This document shows positions 1-9,556 of a stretch of DNA of 64,000 bases, in pieces (the first letter of the stretch is position 1; each line of letters opens with the position of its first letter). Position numbers and translations under genes: made by a program. The DNA is from Erysipelotrichales bacterium (GTDB taxonomy: Bacteria > Bacillota_I > Bacilli_A > RFN20 > CAG-826): contig JAFLUZ010000006.1 of the NCBI GenBank assembly GCA_022508535.1, positions 1 to 64,000 of the forward strand, written 5' to 3'. The notes below the pieces were generated by a model, which was given only the letters and a program-made list of their open reading frames with translations, was not told the DNA's origin and did not search any database.

Positions 1-30
1 TAAATTATTAGGAATAATTTGTTGTGTCAT
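1..30 (-). CDS. 5' end of a divergent gene, cut by the window edge
   Basis: An ATG on the minus strand at 30 opens a reading frame that runs off the window after ten codons (MTQQIIPNNL). A GAGGG Shine-Dalgarno-like stretch lies 9 nt upstream (complement of 40-44), and a good minus-strand promoter lies further up (-35 TTGAAA at 113-108, -10 TACAAT at 91-86). The set of promoter, ribosome site and start makes a real gene likely. Ten residues are too few to name a product. Confidence 0.4.
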   Translation of the reverse strand, partial: MTQQIIPNNL

Positions 31-37
31 AATAACT

Positions 38-123
38 TGCCCTCTACGTTATCTTAAAACAATAATAAATAGTTATTTTAACAATATTGTAACATATATG
101 CTACAATTTTCAAGTAGAGGGCA
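38..123. repeat. 10-bp inverted repeat flanking the divergent promoter
   Basis: TGCCCTCTAC at 38-47 is the exact reverse complement of 114-123. The arms enclose 66 bp that contain both divergent promoters, and the adjacent gene is a tyrosine recombinase, the layout of a possible invertible promoter. In both directions the arm reads AGAGGG in the leader, so part of the likeness could come from ribosome-binding sequence. The 10-bp arms are short for a recombinase site. Confidence 0.5.
78..113. promoter_or_regulatory. Symmetric back-to-back divergent promoters
   Basis: The centre is an inverted repeat, ATTGTA, 10 nt, TACAAT (86-107). Rightward, TGCTACAAT at 99-107 is an extended -10 with a possible -35 TTAACA at 78-83 (18-nt spacer); it would start near 114 and serve the recombinase. 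Leftward, -35 TTGAAA (113-108), 16-nt spacer and TG-T-TACAAT (-10 at 91-86) serve the gene leaving the window. The two promoters share DNA, so they are expected to compete or be co-regulated. Confidence 0.6.
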
Positions 124-138
124 TGAAAGGAATGCAAA

Positions 139-1044
139 ATGAATTGCAACAATATAGAAACTTTTTTAACAGAAATAAAAAATACAAAAAATTTATCGCA
201 AAAATCTTTGCTAGCATACAACTACGACTTAACAAACTTCAAACAATATCTAATTGATTGCCGAATAACAAAAATTAAATCTAACAATATAGTAGAATAT
301 ATTAATTATTTAAAAGATGTAAAGCATCTTAAGGAAACTTCAATAAGAAGAAAAATTATTTCTCTAAAGTTATATTTTAACTTCCTATATGAAAAAAAAT
401 TAATAAAATCAAATCCCTTTGCAAATTTAAAATTCAAACTTAAAAAAGAGCATCGATTACCTAAAACTTTACAAGTCAACGATATTAGGAGTTTGTTATC
501 AACAGTATCGTCTGAAAAAATAACCAGTGAATTTTCTAAATTTCAAAAAATTAGAAACCTAGCCATTTTAGATATTCTAATTTCCACTGGTATTAGAATA
601 GGGGAATTATCATTGATAAAACTTAATGATATCAATTTGGAAAATAGAACATTATTAATACATGGAAAGGGCAAAAAAGAAAGATTATTATTCTTTTCCA
701 GTGACGATACTATTAATAACATTAATAATTGGTTAGTTATACGAAACAAATATAATGTTCAAAATACCAATCTATTTATTAATAGATATGGAAGCACATT
801 ATCCATTCATAGTATAGAAGAAATATATGAAAAATATAGAAAAAAAGCAAACATAAATAATTCAACTCCTCATTATTTAAGGCATACGTTTGCAACTAAT
901 CTATTAAGTAATGGTGCAGATATAAGATCGGTTCAAGAAATACTTGGACATGCTAGCATATCCACTACAGAAATTTATACAGAAGTATCAATCAATAGGA
1001 AAATTGAAGTACTAAAAAGATTTAATTATAGAAACAACTTATGA
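139..1044 (+). CDS. Tyrosine recombinase, XerC/XerD-like
   Basis: Site-specific recombinase of 301 residues, the usual Xer length, with an N-terminal SAM-like core-binding domain (about 1-90) and a C-terminal catalytic domain. The visible catalytic set is complete: Arg153 in GIRIGEL, Lys in HGKGKK (175-180), HYLRH (His245, Arg248), His271 in LGHAS and the nucleophile Tyr280 in TEIYTEVS. The start at 139 follows GAAAGG by 8 nt; earlier ATGs at 123 and 132 are out of frame. It faces away from a divergent gene across a promoter bracketed by inverted repeats, and runs tail to tail into the RADAR-like operon with 23 bp between. It may be a housekeeping Xer, the integrase of the island, or the invertase of a phase-variable switch. 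The last is inference from context. Confidence 0.9.
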   Translation: MNCNNIETFLTEIKNTKNLSQKSLLAYNYDLTNFKQYLIDCRITKIKSNNIVEYINYLKDVKHLKETSIRRKIISLKLYFNFLYEKKLIKSNPFANLKFKLKKEHRLPKTLQVNDIRSLLSTVSSEKITSEFSKFQKIRNLAILDILISTGIRIGELSLIKLNDINLENRTLLIHGKGKKERLLFFSSDDTINNINNWLVIRNKYNVQNTNLFINRYGSTLSIHSIEEIYEKYRKKANINNSTPHYLRHTFATNLLSNGADIRSVQEILGHASISTTEIYTEVSINRKIEVLKRFNYRNNL

Positions 1045-1067
1045 ATATCATTATTCAAAAAAATTCA

Positions 1068-3662
1068 TCATAGTAGTATGTTGTATTTCAAAAACATATC
1101 TAAATTAACTTTATCATCACGATAAAAGGTAAATGTATTGCTCATCTTTCTCAAATAATTAATATAGTCATATACTCTTTCAACATCATATTTTTGAGTG
1201 TTGTCCAATGTATCTTCTTTACTAGTTAAAATAGATAGCAAAATTGAGTATTCAGTAAATAAATTACTTGCAAACACACCAGAATCATCTGTATTAAGGC
1301 ATACTTGTATATTATCATTTTTCGCATCATTCAAAATATATTGGTTAAAATTATATAATGTTGAATGCTTATACCCTCTATAGGATCCTATTAAATAATT
1401 TGATGTTAGATTGACTTCTACAATTAATCTATTGTCATTTACATAACGACGCTTGCATAAATCTTGAAGATCTATTACAGCTTTAATATAGTCACTTGAA
1501 ATATCGACTTTAATTACTTTTTTTCCTTCTTTTCGTGTTTTAACACAATAATGATATTTATAATATAACTCTGCTGCCCTTAAATTTTTTCTTGATTTAC
1601 TAACTGCGTCATGTTCGCATAGAGCATAATAATCATAATTGTCCGATGCGAAGAAATAGGCTTTTGAATAAAAGTGTTCAATTGCATTGCTTCTATCTTC
1701 TGTGTACCACTTTTTATAAAGTTCTGGATCATCACCACGCAACTTCATAGAATCATAGTAATCGGATAATGTATAGTTGCAATCCGCATCATAGCAATAT
1801 AATTCGTTTAATAATCGCATTGCTTCATATTGTAAGCAATCACATAAAGCACCATGATTGCCAATTAAACGAAGTTTATAAATCATCCAAACATAATCAT
1901 CTAACGCTACTTGTTTTTCCTTGTAAATTGCATAATTTTTAAAATTATAATACTCTTCTGCATTAATACCCAATGCAATTGCATGTCCAAGTCTATCTCC
2001 TGGATGCAAGTTTAAAAATAGTGCCGCATCTGCAATCGCACGTAAGCCACTTGGAATATCAATAAAATCTTCTCCCACATGATATGTCAACCCATTTAAA
2101 CTATTTTTAATTTCGTCAGTAAAAAAATCTCTATATTTCGCTTGTGATAAAAATCTAAAGCATTGACCAAATACTTCCGGTCCGCATTTAATTTCTTTAT
2201 TTGCGGCATCTATACCTGAAATAAACCTAGCCAAATTACTATATGAAGTAATGTAAATATATAGCCTATTTGCTTTTGTTCTTAATGATTGTCTTAACAT
2301 GTGATTTCTTGCTTCGGCAATTTCATCATCATGTATTATTAATTTTTCATTTTCTTTTATAAAATGTACAACTAAATGATTATTAGAAATTAATTTTTTT
2401 AATTTTTCTTTGTCTCCATAATAATAATTGCCTATCCATTTCTTATCGCCACAATTAAAACTTTGAGCTTTTATAATTTCTTTCATTATATTTGTAATGC
2501 TTTTCACACGTGATGGAGTAATTCTTAATTCGTAATTTTCTATACGACAATCTTTTGTCGCTCTTACGGCATAATTTATTAAAAGATTATCATCCTTTTC
2601 ATCTAACAACATAGTCTTGTTGTCATCATACAAAGTAAAATTTCTAAAGCCAGGAATATGCCTTTTCTCTACAAAATTAGAATAAAAATCATTTCTATAA
2701 ATTAAATATAGATACATTAATATTTTATCTTTATTAGTGAATTTTTCTTTGTTTTTATAATTTAAAAACATGTCATATAATAATGCTCTTTCGCCTTCCC
2801 AAATTTCTTCTCCATTACATAACGCCATCGCATAATCTTCATATGGCTTCAAATTTTTGTAATTAAATGTTATAGGTATAATATTTAGTTCAGAAAAAAA
2901 ACATAACATAGTATAATAATCATCAATTTTTAAAAAATCTTTTAGTTCTTTACTTAATTTTTTTAGATATTTTTCATTTTTTTTATAATAAAATTTTGCA
3001 AAAAAATATTTTCTGATAAGAACTGCTCTCATCATACGCATTTTAAATAAAACAGTAGATCTTGTATCTGTTTTATCCAAACTTATTAGTCTATCTATTG
3101 AGCTTTTTCTATTGTGTAAAATATACCAATTGCAATCACAAGATGGAGCGGCGCCATATATATGATTATGGTTTTCAGATACTCCTCTTGATAAAATATT
3201 GGCCAATCTTCGATCATCAGAAGTAACAATTGGTGTCCAATCAAATTTGATTTTCGACAACCCAGACTTAGCCAATTTAGCAACAATGAAAATATCTTCC
3301 CCACAATGATGCACTAAATTTCTCCAATCTATAATTTTGCTTTGATCTACATGTGGTTCTGGAAAAAGTCTAACATAATCAGATGCTATATCATTTATAT
3401 AATCAAAAAAATTATGTTTTGTGTTTGACAAAAATGTTTCATTACTATTTGTATATTTCATGTAATTTTCAATTTCATCAATTGTATAGTGCTTATTTGA
3501 GTAATTATCTAATAGTATATTGCTCAATTTTTTCGTGTATTTGCTCTCATTATCTTTTACAAGATTTACATCTATATCATAAAAATTATTAGCATATAAT
3601 TGAATAATATATCTTTCATGAGAAGAATCAAATATGGCATGTATTCTTTCAAAATCACGCAT
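1068..3662 (-). CDS. rdrB: RADAR adenosine-deaminase-fold protein RdrB
   Basis: An 864-residue protein with the dispersed motifs of the adenosine deaminase superfamily: metal ligands HNH (165-167, in SENHNHIYGA), TYHVGED with His528 and catalytic-type Glu531, RLGHA with His560, and LNTDDSG with Asp792 and Asp793. The long insertions and the total length match RdrB rather than small metabolic deaminases of about 340 residues. In described RADAR systems RdrB assembles with the ATPase RdrA and deaminates adenosine in RNA or nucleotides during phage infection. Here it starts 3 bp after the ATPase stop, so the two are co-translated. The ATG at 3662 has AAGGG upstream, inside the end of the ATPase gene. 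Homology is read from motifs; the substrate is not shown by the sequence. Confidence 0.85.
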   Translation of the reverse strand: MRDFERIHAIFDSSHERYIIQLYANNFYDIDVNLVKDNESKYTKKLSNILLDNYSNKHYTIDEIENYMKYTNSNETFLSNTKHNFFDYINDIASDYVRLFPEPHVDQSKIIDWRNLVHHCGEDIFIVAKLAKSGLSKIKFDWTPIVTSDDRRLANILSRGVSENHNHIYGAAPSCDCNWYILHNRKSSIDRLISLDKTDTRSTVLFKMRMMRAVLIRKYFFAKFYYKKNEKYLKKLSKELKDFLKIDDYYTMLCFFSELNIIPITFNYKNLKPYEDYAMALCNGEEIWEGERALLYDMFLNYKNKEKFTNKDKILMYLYLIYRNDFYSNFVEKRHIPGFRNFTLYDDNKTMLLDEKDDNLLINYAVRATKDCRIENYELRITPSRVKSITNIMKEIIKAQSFNCGDKKWIGNYYYGDKEKLKKLISNNHLVVHFIKENEKLIIHDDEIAEARNHMLRQSLRTKANRLYIYITSYSNLARFISGIDAANKEIKCGPEVFGQCFRFLSQAKYRDFFTDEIKNSLNGLTYHVGEDFIDIPSGLRAIADAALFLNLHPGDRLGHAIALGINAEEYYNFKNYAIYKEKQVALDDYVWMIYKLRLIGNHGALCDCLQYEAMRLLNELYCYDADCNYTLSDYYDSMKLRGDDPELYKKWYTEDRSNAIEHFYSKAYFFASDNYDYYALCEHDAVSKSRKNLRAAELYYKYHYCVKTRKEGKKVIKVDISSDYIKAVIDLQDLCKRRYVNDNRLIVEVNLTSNYLIGSYRGYKHSTLYNFNQYILNDAKNDNIQVCLNTDDSGVFASNLFTEYSILLSILTSKEDTLDNTQKYDVERVYDYINYLRKMSNTFTFYRDDKVNLDMFLKYNILL

Positions 3663-3665
3663 ATA

Positions 3666-5525
3666 CTAAAACCCTTGATATTGTCTCAAAATAATTCTAA
3701 TTATTTTAATGTAAATTTCAGCATTTTCTCTATTTGATGAATTAGATAAAATTTTACTATCTAAATTTTTTATTGTTTCGTACTGTCTTCCTGATGCTAT
3801 TTTATTTGAAGTAATTAGTTTTTTAATTGTGGCATTTGTCGCACTCTTATCGGATTTTTTCAATTCAGCAATTACATCATTAAGTTTCGTATAATTCATT
3901 TCAGCATTTTTTAAGATATTTAATATTCTATGAAAATCCTGCGCTTTTAGATCTTCGCCTAATACCACTATATTTTTTTGTAGCGAATCAATGTACTCAC
4001 GCATTAGTTTGTCAGTTTCAATTTTTCCATGCAAATCTGTTATTATTTTATCTTTAAGAGACATAGTATAATTAATAATGCTATTTGATTTTTGAACATT
4101 AAGAGAAATGTAGTATTGTAAATACATAAGAATAATTATCAAAAAAGCTTTATCACTTAAATCACTTTCTTGAATAAAATCCCAAAAATATTTATCTCCT
4201 AAAACAAATGTAGAACCTTCTAATTTTTTATAAATTTCTTTAATACCAGACGACTCTTTACAACTGTTAACATAGTCTGCAAATCTTACTCCAAAAAGTA
4301 TTACATTATTTGGGATAATATTATTTGAATTTGTATTAAAAATATATTGTAAAGTTTTATAATTTATCTCAGAAAAATCAAAATCATAAGGCACACCACA
4401 AATGCGTATAAGTCTATCAATAAATAAATTTTTGATACATGAACTCTTTTCATCCTCGTCAATGCTATCATCTTTAATATATTCATCACATCTATAAAAA
4501 AACTGTATTTGCTCCCTAAGATTTTTACCTAATATTGAAGAAAAAATATCCTTCTTAAAAACTTCTTCAAAAATTTCAATATCAATATATGCATAACTGA
4601 AGATTTGTTTTTTAATTGTGCTATCTAATATATTTGATGCATTATTTCTTAATTCAATACGAAATACTTCTGGTAAAATTTTCACTAAATAGTTATTAGT
4701 CATTTCAATTATTTTTTGATAATCCATTAATACACTTGATGGACGATATCTATAATAATCATCATTTGGCAACAACGACTTATAATTTTTAACATATTCA
4801 TTTCTTACAGAATATTCAAAATCATCTTTATTTCCAGCTAATACAATAATAACATTATGTATAGATAGATATTTTCTAATTTGTTCTAGCATTTCATAGC
4901 AGTCTTTACTATTTAAATCCATATCATCAATCATTATAGTTACTACTTCAACACCTTTGCGCTCACTACATTCATTTACTTCATTGATAAATAATTCAAA
5001 TAATTTATAAAATTCTTCCTTTATTTTAAAAATATGCCTCAATGCGAAAAGATCATCAGAATCATCAATTGATTCATTGTTTTTTGTTAACCTAGTCACA
5101 TATTTACTCAATTTTACAAATTGCTCTAATAATGTTGGGTTTCTATTTTTATCACTGTCTTCAACCAAATTTATATAGCTATTAAATAGAGCAGATAATA
5201 TTAATTTAAGAATGTTATTAGAATCAGATATTCCACTTGGTTCAATTAATTCATTCACAACATAATATACTGAATAATTTTTCCTTATATACTCTTTTAC
5301 CGATAGTAAAAATGATGTTTTACCTGAGCCACGACCGCCTAAAACTGTAATAATATTTGAATGCCCAGCACCACTATTGTCATATTTAGTGTTTTTTCTA
5401 CATTTATCTCTATCTAAATGCATACCATCTTTTATTTCCGACAAATATCTTAAAAAATCCTTGTAAATTTTTTGTTTAGCGTCTATTTCGTAAGGACGCG
5501 GATCAATATAAAAACTATTTTTCAT
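3666..5525 (-). CDS. rdrA: RADAR AAA/KAP-like ATPase RdrA, short form
   Basis: A P-loop ATPase, 619 residues from the chosen start. Walker A is GGRGSGKTS (about residues 63-71), Walker B is TIMIDDMDL, and a sensor-like VLAGNKDD follows. The C-terminal half is helical and charged, without recognised domains. It directly precedes the deaminase gene, which defines the RADAR pair: RdrA is the ATPase partner thought to feed or trigger RdrB. The open frame reaches 5579, but the first ATG has no ribosome site, whereas ATG at 5525 follows GGGGGC by a short gap and begins MKNSFYIDPRPYE. From memory, enterobacterial RdrA is nearer 900 residues, so this is a compact version. No RdrC- or RdrD-type membrane accessory gene is visible nearby. 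Confidence 0.78.
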   Translation of the reverse strand: MKNSFYIDPRPYEIDAKQKIYKDFLRYLSEIKDGMHLDRDKCRKNTKYDNSGAGHSNIITVLGGRGSGKTSFLLSVKEYIRKNYSVYYVVNELIEPSGISDSNNILKLILSALFNSYINLVEDSDKNRNPTLLEQFVKLSKYVTRLTKNNESIDDSDDLFALRHIFKIKEEFYKLFELFINEVNECSERKGVEVVTIMIDDMDLNSKDCYEMLEQIRKYLSIHNVIIVLAGNKDDFEYSVRNEYVKNYKSLLPNDDYYRYRPSSVLMDYQKIIEMTNNYLVKILPEVFRIELRNNASNILDSTIKKQIFSYAYIDIEIFEEVFKKDIFSSILGKNLREQIQFFYRCDEYIKDDSIDEDEKSSCIKNLFIDRLIRICGVPYDFDFSEINYKTLQYIFNTNSNNIIPNNVILFGVRFADYVNSCKESSGIKEIYKKLEGSTFVLGDKYFWDFIQESDLSDKAFLIIILMYLQYYISLNVQKSNSIINYTMSLKDKIITDLHGKIETDKLMREYIDSLQKNIVVLGEDLKAQDFHRILNILKNAEMNYTKLNDVIAELKKSDKSATNATIKKLITSNKIASGRQYETIKNLDSKILSNSSNRENAEIYIKIIRIILRQYQGF

Positions 5526-5579
5526 AAAAATGCCCCCAATAATTAATATGATTTTAACACATGACTTTTTATTTTTCAA

Positions 5580-5964
5580 ATAGTTAAACTAAAATATACT
5601 AAATACAAATAATTTATATTTATAATAAATCAAATGGCAACAAATGCATTTTCTCGAACAATTAGTATCACTATTACCGCATTATATTATTATGTCTTTA
5701 ATAAATTGCAAATCTATATATTAAACTAAAATTTGAAGCACGAAATAGAGCATAATCAATCATAGTTTAGAAAAAAGGGATGTTAAGAAACAAACGCTTT
5801 TATATTATTCAACTCACATTTCTTCATAATTTAATAGAAGAAAATTGTCAATGTTTTATCGTATAAACAAAAAGCAAGAAGAATTTATTGACTCTCCTTG
5901 CTATTTTCTCATTTTAGAAAGCTATTAAAATATTTTAGTTTCTTAACAAGTCACTAATAACAAT
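5580..5964. other. Intergenic region between RADAR and the polysaccharide locus
   Basis: No convincing gene. It must hold the minus-strand promoter of the RADAR operon; several AT-rich -10-like hexamers occur at 5600-5650 but none has a clear -35. The left part of the next operon's terminator lies at 5860-5903. A 32-codon frame at 5634-5729 (+) has no ribosome site and is not counted. Confidence 0.5.
5860..5903 (-). terminator. Terminator of the sugar-transferase operon
   Basis: In the minus-strand transcript a 9-bp stem with one mismatch (arms 5894-5902 and 5873-5881, 12-nt loop) is followed by a TTTTTGTTT run. It lies 62 bp downstream of the sugar-transferase stop and separates it from the RADAR operon. 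Confidence 0.7.
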
Positions 5965-6600
5965 CTAATTTTTTATAGTTTCGGTGTTTTCTTCATGCTC
6001 TTGTTTTCCTTCTACAACACCATCATGCTTGAACACTTTTATCACAGTCATGAATATCATTTTAATATCAAACCATAAAGACATTTTTTTAATATATTCA
6101 CCATCAAATTTAGCTTTAACTGGTATTTCTAATTCATCACGTCCTGATACCTGTGCTAAGCCAGACAAACCTGGTCTAACATCATTTGCGCCATACTTAT
6201 CTCTTTCTTCAACTAAATCATCTTGATTCCAAAGCGCAGGACGAGGTCCAATAATTGACATATCTCCTTTTAAAATATTAAACAATTGAGGTAATTCATC
6301 AATTGAGGTTTTTCTAAGGAATTTGCCAATTTTAGTAATATGCGCATCAGGGTTGTCTAGTTGATGTGTAGGAGCATTAGGATCAGTATCAATATACATT
6401 GATCTAAATTTCAAAATTTTGAACAATTTCTTATTCTTTCCTACTCGATTTTGTTTAAAGAAAACTGGACCTTTAGAACCAATTTTTATCAACAATGCAA
6501 CAATTAATAATGGTAATGATAAAACAATGATTGCTAAAAACGACAAAACAATATCGAATAATCTTTTCCAAAACAAATAAAACTTCTGTCTTTTAGTCAT
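5965..6600 (-). CDS. Undecaprenyl-phosphate sugar phosphotransferase (initiating PGT)
   Basis: Bacterial sugar transferase of 211 residues, the short monotopic PglC-like form. A membrane-inserted helix (about 12-38) is followed by FKQNRVG, KILKFRSM, the catalytic Asp-Glu of SIDELPQL, LKGDMSIIGPRP and RPGLSGLAQVSGR. The family moves a sugar-1-phosphate from a UDP-sugar to undecaprenyl phosphate at the inner membrane face, the first step of repeat-unit assembly. It starts 5 bp after the 4,6-dehydratase stop with GAAGGTG as ribosome site, so the two form an operon. The pairing suggests that the first sugar is the dehydratase-derived 6-deoxy-HexNAc, such as QuiNAc or a diamino sugar (inference). 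The charged tail EGKQEHEENTE is variable in the family. Confidence 0.92.
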   Translation of the reverse strand: MTKRQKFYLFWKRLFDIVLSFLAIIVLSLPLLIVALLIKIGSKGPVFFKQNRVGKNKKLFKILKFRSMYIDTDPNAPTHQLDNPDAHITKIGKFLRKTSIDELPQLFNILKGDMSIIGPRPALWNQDDLVEERDKYGANDVRPGLSGLAQVSGRDELEIPVKAKFDGEYIKKMSLWFDIKMIFMTVIKVFKHDGVVEGKQEHEENTETIKN

Positions 6601-6605
6601 AAAAA

Positions 6606-8465
6606 TTACACCTTCACTTTATCTCGCTCTGGTTGACGATATGTAGTAATTACTTTTGCTAATAAGTCTTTTACTTCTTGAACGTTTTCAATTTCAAATA
6701 CTTGTGAAATAAATTGAATTTCTTCTAACACTGGTTGAACTTCACTTGGTCTTTCAATGTATATTTTTTCGTTTTCAGTTTTAATTTGTGTAGTTACATC
6801 TAAAAGTAATTCCTCATAGATTTTTTCTCCAGGTCTTAATCCAATAATTTCGATAGGTATTTCTGTATATGGTTCATAACCAGCTTGTCTAATCATTTTT
6901 CTTGCTAAATGAGCAATTTTAACAGGTTTACCCATATCAAGAATAAATATTTCTCCACCTTTTGCATAAACAGCAGATTGCAAAATTAATCCAACTGCTT
7001 CAGGAATAGTCATAAAGAAACGAGTGATTTCTTCATGTGTTACTGTAACAGGTCCGCCTTCCTCTATTTGCTTCTTAAATAAAGGTATTACTGATCCATT
7101 ACTTCCTAAAACATTTCCGAATCTAACTGCACTATAAGCAGTGCTTTTTGATTCACTTGCAAAGTATTGGATAATCATTTCAGCAAAACGCTTAGTTGCC
7201 CCCATAACGTTTGTAGGTCTAACAGCTTTATCTGTAGATACTAAAACCATTTTTTCAACTTTGTATTTATCAGCTAGTTTTGCAACATTATAAGTACCTA
7301 TAACATTAGATCTAATAGCTTCAGCTGGAGAATCTTCCATTAACGGAACATGTTTATAAGCTGCAGCATGGAAAACCAATTGCGGTTCATAAGCTTTAAA
7401 AATGTTTTCCATTCTTGCTTCATTATATGTTGCACCAATTAAAGTTACTAATTTCACTTTACTTTCATCACGTTTAATCTGTCTAATCAATGATTGTTGA
7501 ACATCATAAACTGCATTTTCATAAATATCAAATAATATAATAGTGTCTGGGTTATGAGAATATATTTGTCTTACTAATTCTGAACCAATAGACCCTCCAG
7601 CACCAGTTACTAATACTTTTTTTCCATTTATGAAATCATGCAATCCTTCGTTATCAAGTTGAATAGGCTTTCTTGATAATAATTCGTTAATATCAACATT
7701 GACAATCTTATTCTTTTTATCATCCAATGACATTTCAGACATTAATGGTAATCTCTTGATTCTTACATCACAATCACGCATATATTCTAAAATTTCATGC
7801 ATTTTTCTACGATCTAAATCTGCAATGGCAATGATAACTTCTTCAACTTGATATTTCTCAATCCATTCTTTTGCATTAGAAATAGGCCCATAAACAGGAA
7901 CATCTGAAAACAACTTACCAATCTTGTTATTATCATCATCAATGAACGCAACCACTTTATTATCTAAAGCATCATTAGTTTTGCATTCATCATACACTAA
8001 TTTTCCACCAAATCCCGCTCCAATAATAATAGTTCTTTTTGTTTTAACTCTTTGACTTTTCTTTGCTAATCTAATTACACGTTTAACAAGTCGCATTCCT
8101 ACTATCAAAACACATTCTGCCATAATCAAAAGCGCAACGTCTACAAAAATAAAAGGCAAAAACGGCAAACATATAAATAAAGTAGCAAAGCATACAATAT
8201 TTGACACAACCGATACCGTGGCTAATTTTAATGAATCAAGTAATCCGAAAGATGATAGCATCACTCTATATTGTTTAAATAAAGCAAAAATTAATAGTTT
8301 AAAAATTGTAAATATTACTAACGCAATCGCAATACTATTAATCTCGTTAGGATTAAATTCTGAAAAATACCCAGAAAACACTAGAATATTCAAACCATAT
8401 ATAATAAGTAAATCGTATAAAACCAACATTACAGTTTTAGATATTGCTTTTAAATCAAATTTCAT
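6606..8465 (-). CDS. Membrane UDP-GlcNAc 4,6-dehydratase, CapD/PglF family
   Basis: A 619-residue protein with four predicted N-terminal membrane helices (about 12-125), a Rossmann CoA-binding-like domain (about 143-230, GAGFGG) and an SDR domain. The latter has GAGGSIGSE (288-296) for NAD and STDKAVRPTNVMGATK (410-425), in which Met and Lys replace the usual YxxxK. This is the PglF/WbpM/EpsC architecture. The reaction is UDP-GlcNAc to UDP-4-keto-6-deoxy sugar, feeding QuiNAc-, bacillosamine- or FucNAc-type residues. The start at 8465 follows GAGGAG by 11 nt and lies below a near-consensus promoter (8497-8525). It heads a two-gene operon with the initiating transferase. Confidence 0.93.
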   Translation of the reverse strand: MKFDLKAISKTVMLVLYDLLIIYGLNILVFSGYFSEFNPNEINSIAIALVIFTIFKLLIFALFKQYRVMLSSFGLLDSLKLATVSVVSNIVCFATLFICLPFLPFIFVDVALLIMAECVLIVGMRLVKRVIRLAKKSQRVKTKRTIIIGAGFGGKLVYDECKTNDALDNKVVAFIDDDNNKIGKLFSDVPVYGPISNAKEWIEKYQVEEVIIAIADLDRRKMHEILEYMRDCDVRIKRLPLMSEMSLDDKKNKIVNVDINELLSRKPIQLDNEGLHDFINGKKVLVTGAGGSIGSELVRQIYSHNPDTIILFDIYENAVYDVQQSLIRQIKRDESKVKLVTLIGATYNEARMENIFKAYEPQLVFHAAAYKHVPLMEDSPAEAIRSNVIGTYNVAKLADKYKVEKMVLVSTDKAVRPTNVMGATKRFAEMIIQYFASESKSTAYSAVRFGNVLGSNGSVIPLFKKQIEEGGPVTVTHEEITRFFMTIPEAVGLILQSAVYAKGGEIFILDMGKPVKIAHLARKMIRQAGYEPYTEIPIEIIGLRPGEKIYEELLLDVTTQIKTENEKIYIERPSEVQPVLEEIQFISQVFEIENVQEVKDLLAKVITTYRQPERDKVKV

Positions 8466-8496
8466 ATAAATCTAAACTCCTCTATACTGCACTTGT

Positions 8497-8525
8497 ATTA
8501 TAGTTTAAATATATATTATTTTCAA
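8497..8525 (-). promoter_or_regulatory. Sigma-A promoter of the dehydratase/PGT operon
   Basis: Reading the minus strand: -35 TTGAAA (8525-8520), 17-nt spacer, -10 TATAAT (8502-8497). This is one of the best matches in the window and gives a leader of about 25 nt before the GAGGAG ribosome site. Confidence 0.8.
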
Positions 8526-8579
8526 TAATATAAAATAGCAGTTTTTGGCTGCAATAATTAAATAAACGTAAAGCAAACA

Positions 8580-8627
8580 AATTCAAAAAACACTCCTTAT
8601 CATTTTATACTTTACATGATAAAGAGT
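8580..8627 (-). terminator. Terminator after the GT2 gene
   Basis: A 12-bp stem with one mismatch (8592-8603 with 8616-8627) and a GTTTTTTG tail in the minus-strand transcript. It ends the ugd/GT2 transcription unit before the dehydratase promoter. Confidence 0.8.
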
Positions 8628-8713
8628 TAGATAATCATTTTTAGCATATTAATATGTTTTGAAAAATAAATGAAGCACTGTAAAAAATTACCAAATATTG
8701 CAACAATAATCAT

Positions 8714-9496
8714 TTATTTATTTTTTATTTTTTTGAAATATATCAATTTCTTTAAAGCTCCATAAAATAAGTTTTTGCAGGTAAAATAAAACGCACTAAT
8801 AAAATTCATTTTTTCACTAATTCTAAATAAACGATAATGATGTTTTATTAATTTTAGTCTGCCTTGATGTGAAATAGAATTTGAACGCACACGATAAGAA
8901 GCCAAATTATCATCTAAATAATATGCAACAGATTTTTTAGCTACTTTAAGCCATATTGCATAATCATTTCTCTTCACAATTTGATCATCTATTTGAATCA
9001 TTCCAGAAACTTCTGCATCATACATTACAGTTAAGCATCCCATATAGTTGCAACTAAACATTTTATGCTTTGTAACTTTTTTAGGACCAGTAACAATAGT
9101 GCCAGTAAATTGTGAAGTTTTTTCATCAATTAATCCATATTTTGTAAATGAAAAATGGTAATTGTTTGTTTTCATAAAATCCAGTTGTTTTTCCAATTTG
9201 TTATTAATCCATAAGTCATCACTATCTAAGAAAGCAATCCACTTACCTTTTGCTTCACGCAAAGCCTTGTTTCTACAAAATGCCGCACCTTTATTTGTCG
9301 AATTAAAAAAATACTTAATACGATTATCTTTTTCGCTATATTTTTTAATTATTTCTTGAGAAGAATCTTTGGAACAATCATCAACTATAATCAATTCCCA
9401 ATTTTGATATGTCTGTGCTAAAACAGAGTCTATAGATGAACCAATATAATTTTCACAATTATAGTTAGGCATTATTATAGACACTTTTTCATTCAT
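8714..9496 (-). CDS. Family 2 glycosyltransferase
   Basis: A GT-A enzyme of 260 residues. The N-terminal signature KVSIIMPNYNCENYI is followed by VDDCSKDSS and the metal-binding FLDSDD. The C-terminus is basic, suiting membrane-surface association. The chosen ATG at 9496 has GAGGAGG just upstream; the frame is open eight codons further to 9520 but lacks a ribosome site. It lies 60 bp downstream of ugd on the same strand with no terminator between, so they are probably co-transcribed. Donor and acceptor cannot be told; a nucleotide sugar made in this locus is likely. Confidence 0.88.
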   Translation of the reverse strand: MNEKVSIIMPNYNCENYIGSSIDSVLAQTYQNWELIIVDDCSKDSSQEIIKKYSEKDNRIKYFFNSTNKGAAFCRNKALREAKGKWIAFLDSDDLWINNKLEKQLDFMKTNNYHFSFTKYGLIDEKTSQFTGTIVTGPKKVTKHKMFSCNYMGCLTVMYDAEVSGMIQIDDQIVKRNDYAIWLKVAKKSVAYYLDDNLASYRVRSNSISHQGRLKLIKHHYRLFRISEKMNFISAFYFTCKNLFYGALKKLIYFKKIKNK

Positions 9497-9556
9497 ATAT
9501 AGTCCTCCTCTCAATGTCAAAAAAATCAGTTATTAACTGTATTATAAATATTATTC

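Noticed and set aside
1068-3662. Reading the ADA-motif protein as a housekeeping adenosine deaminase
   Set aside because: It is more than twice the usual length and sits in a coupled operon with a KAP-like ATPase, which fits RADAR better.
5634-5729. 32-codon frame on the plus strand in the RADAR/polysaccharide spacer
   Set aside because: No ribosome site, no recognisable sequence, and it lies where the RADAR promoter is expected.
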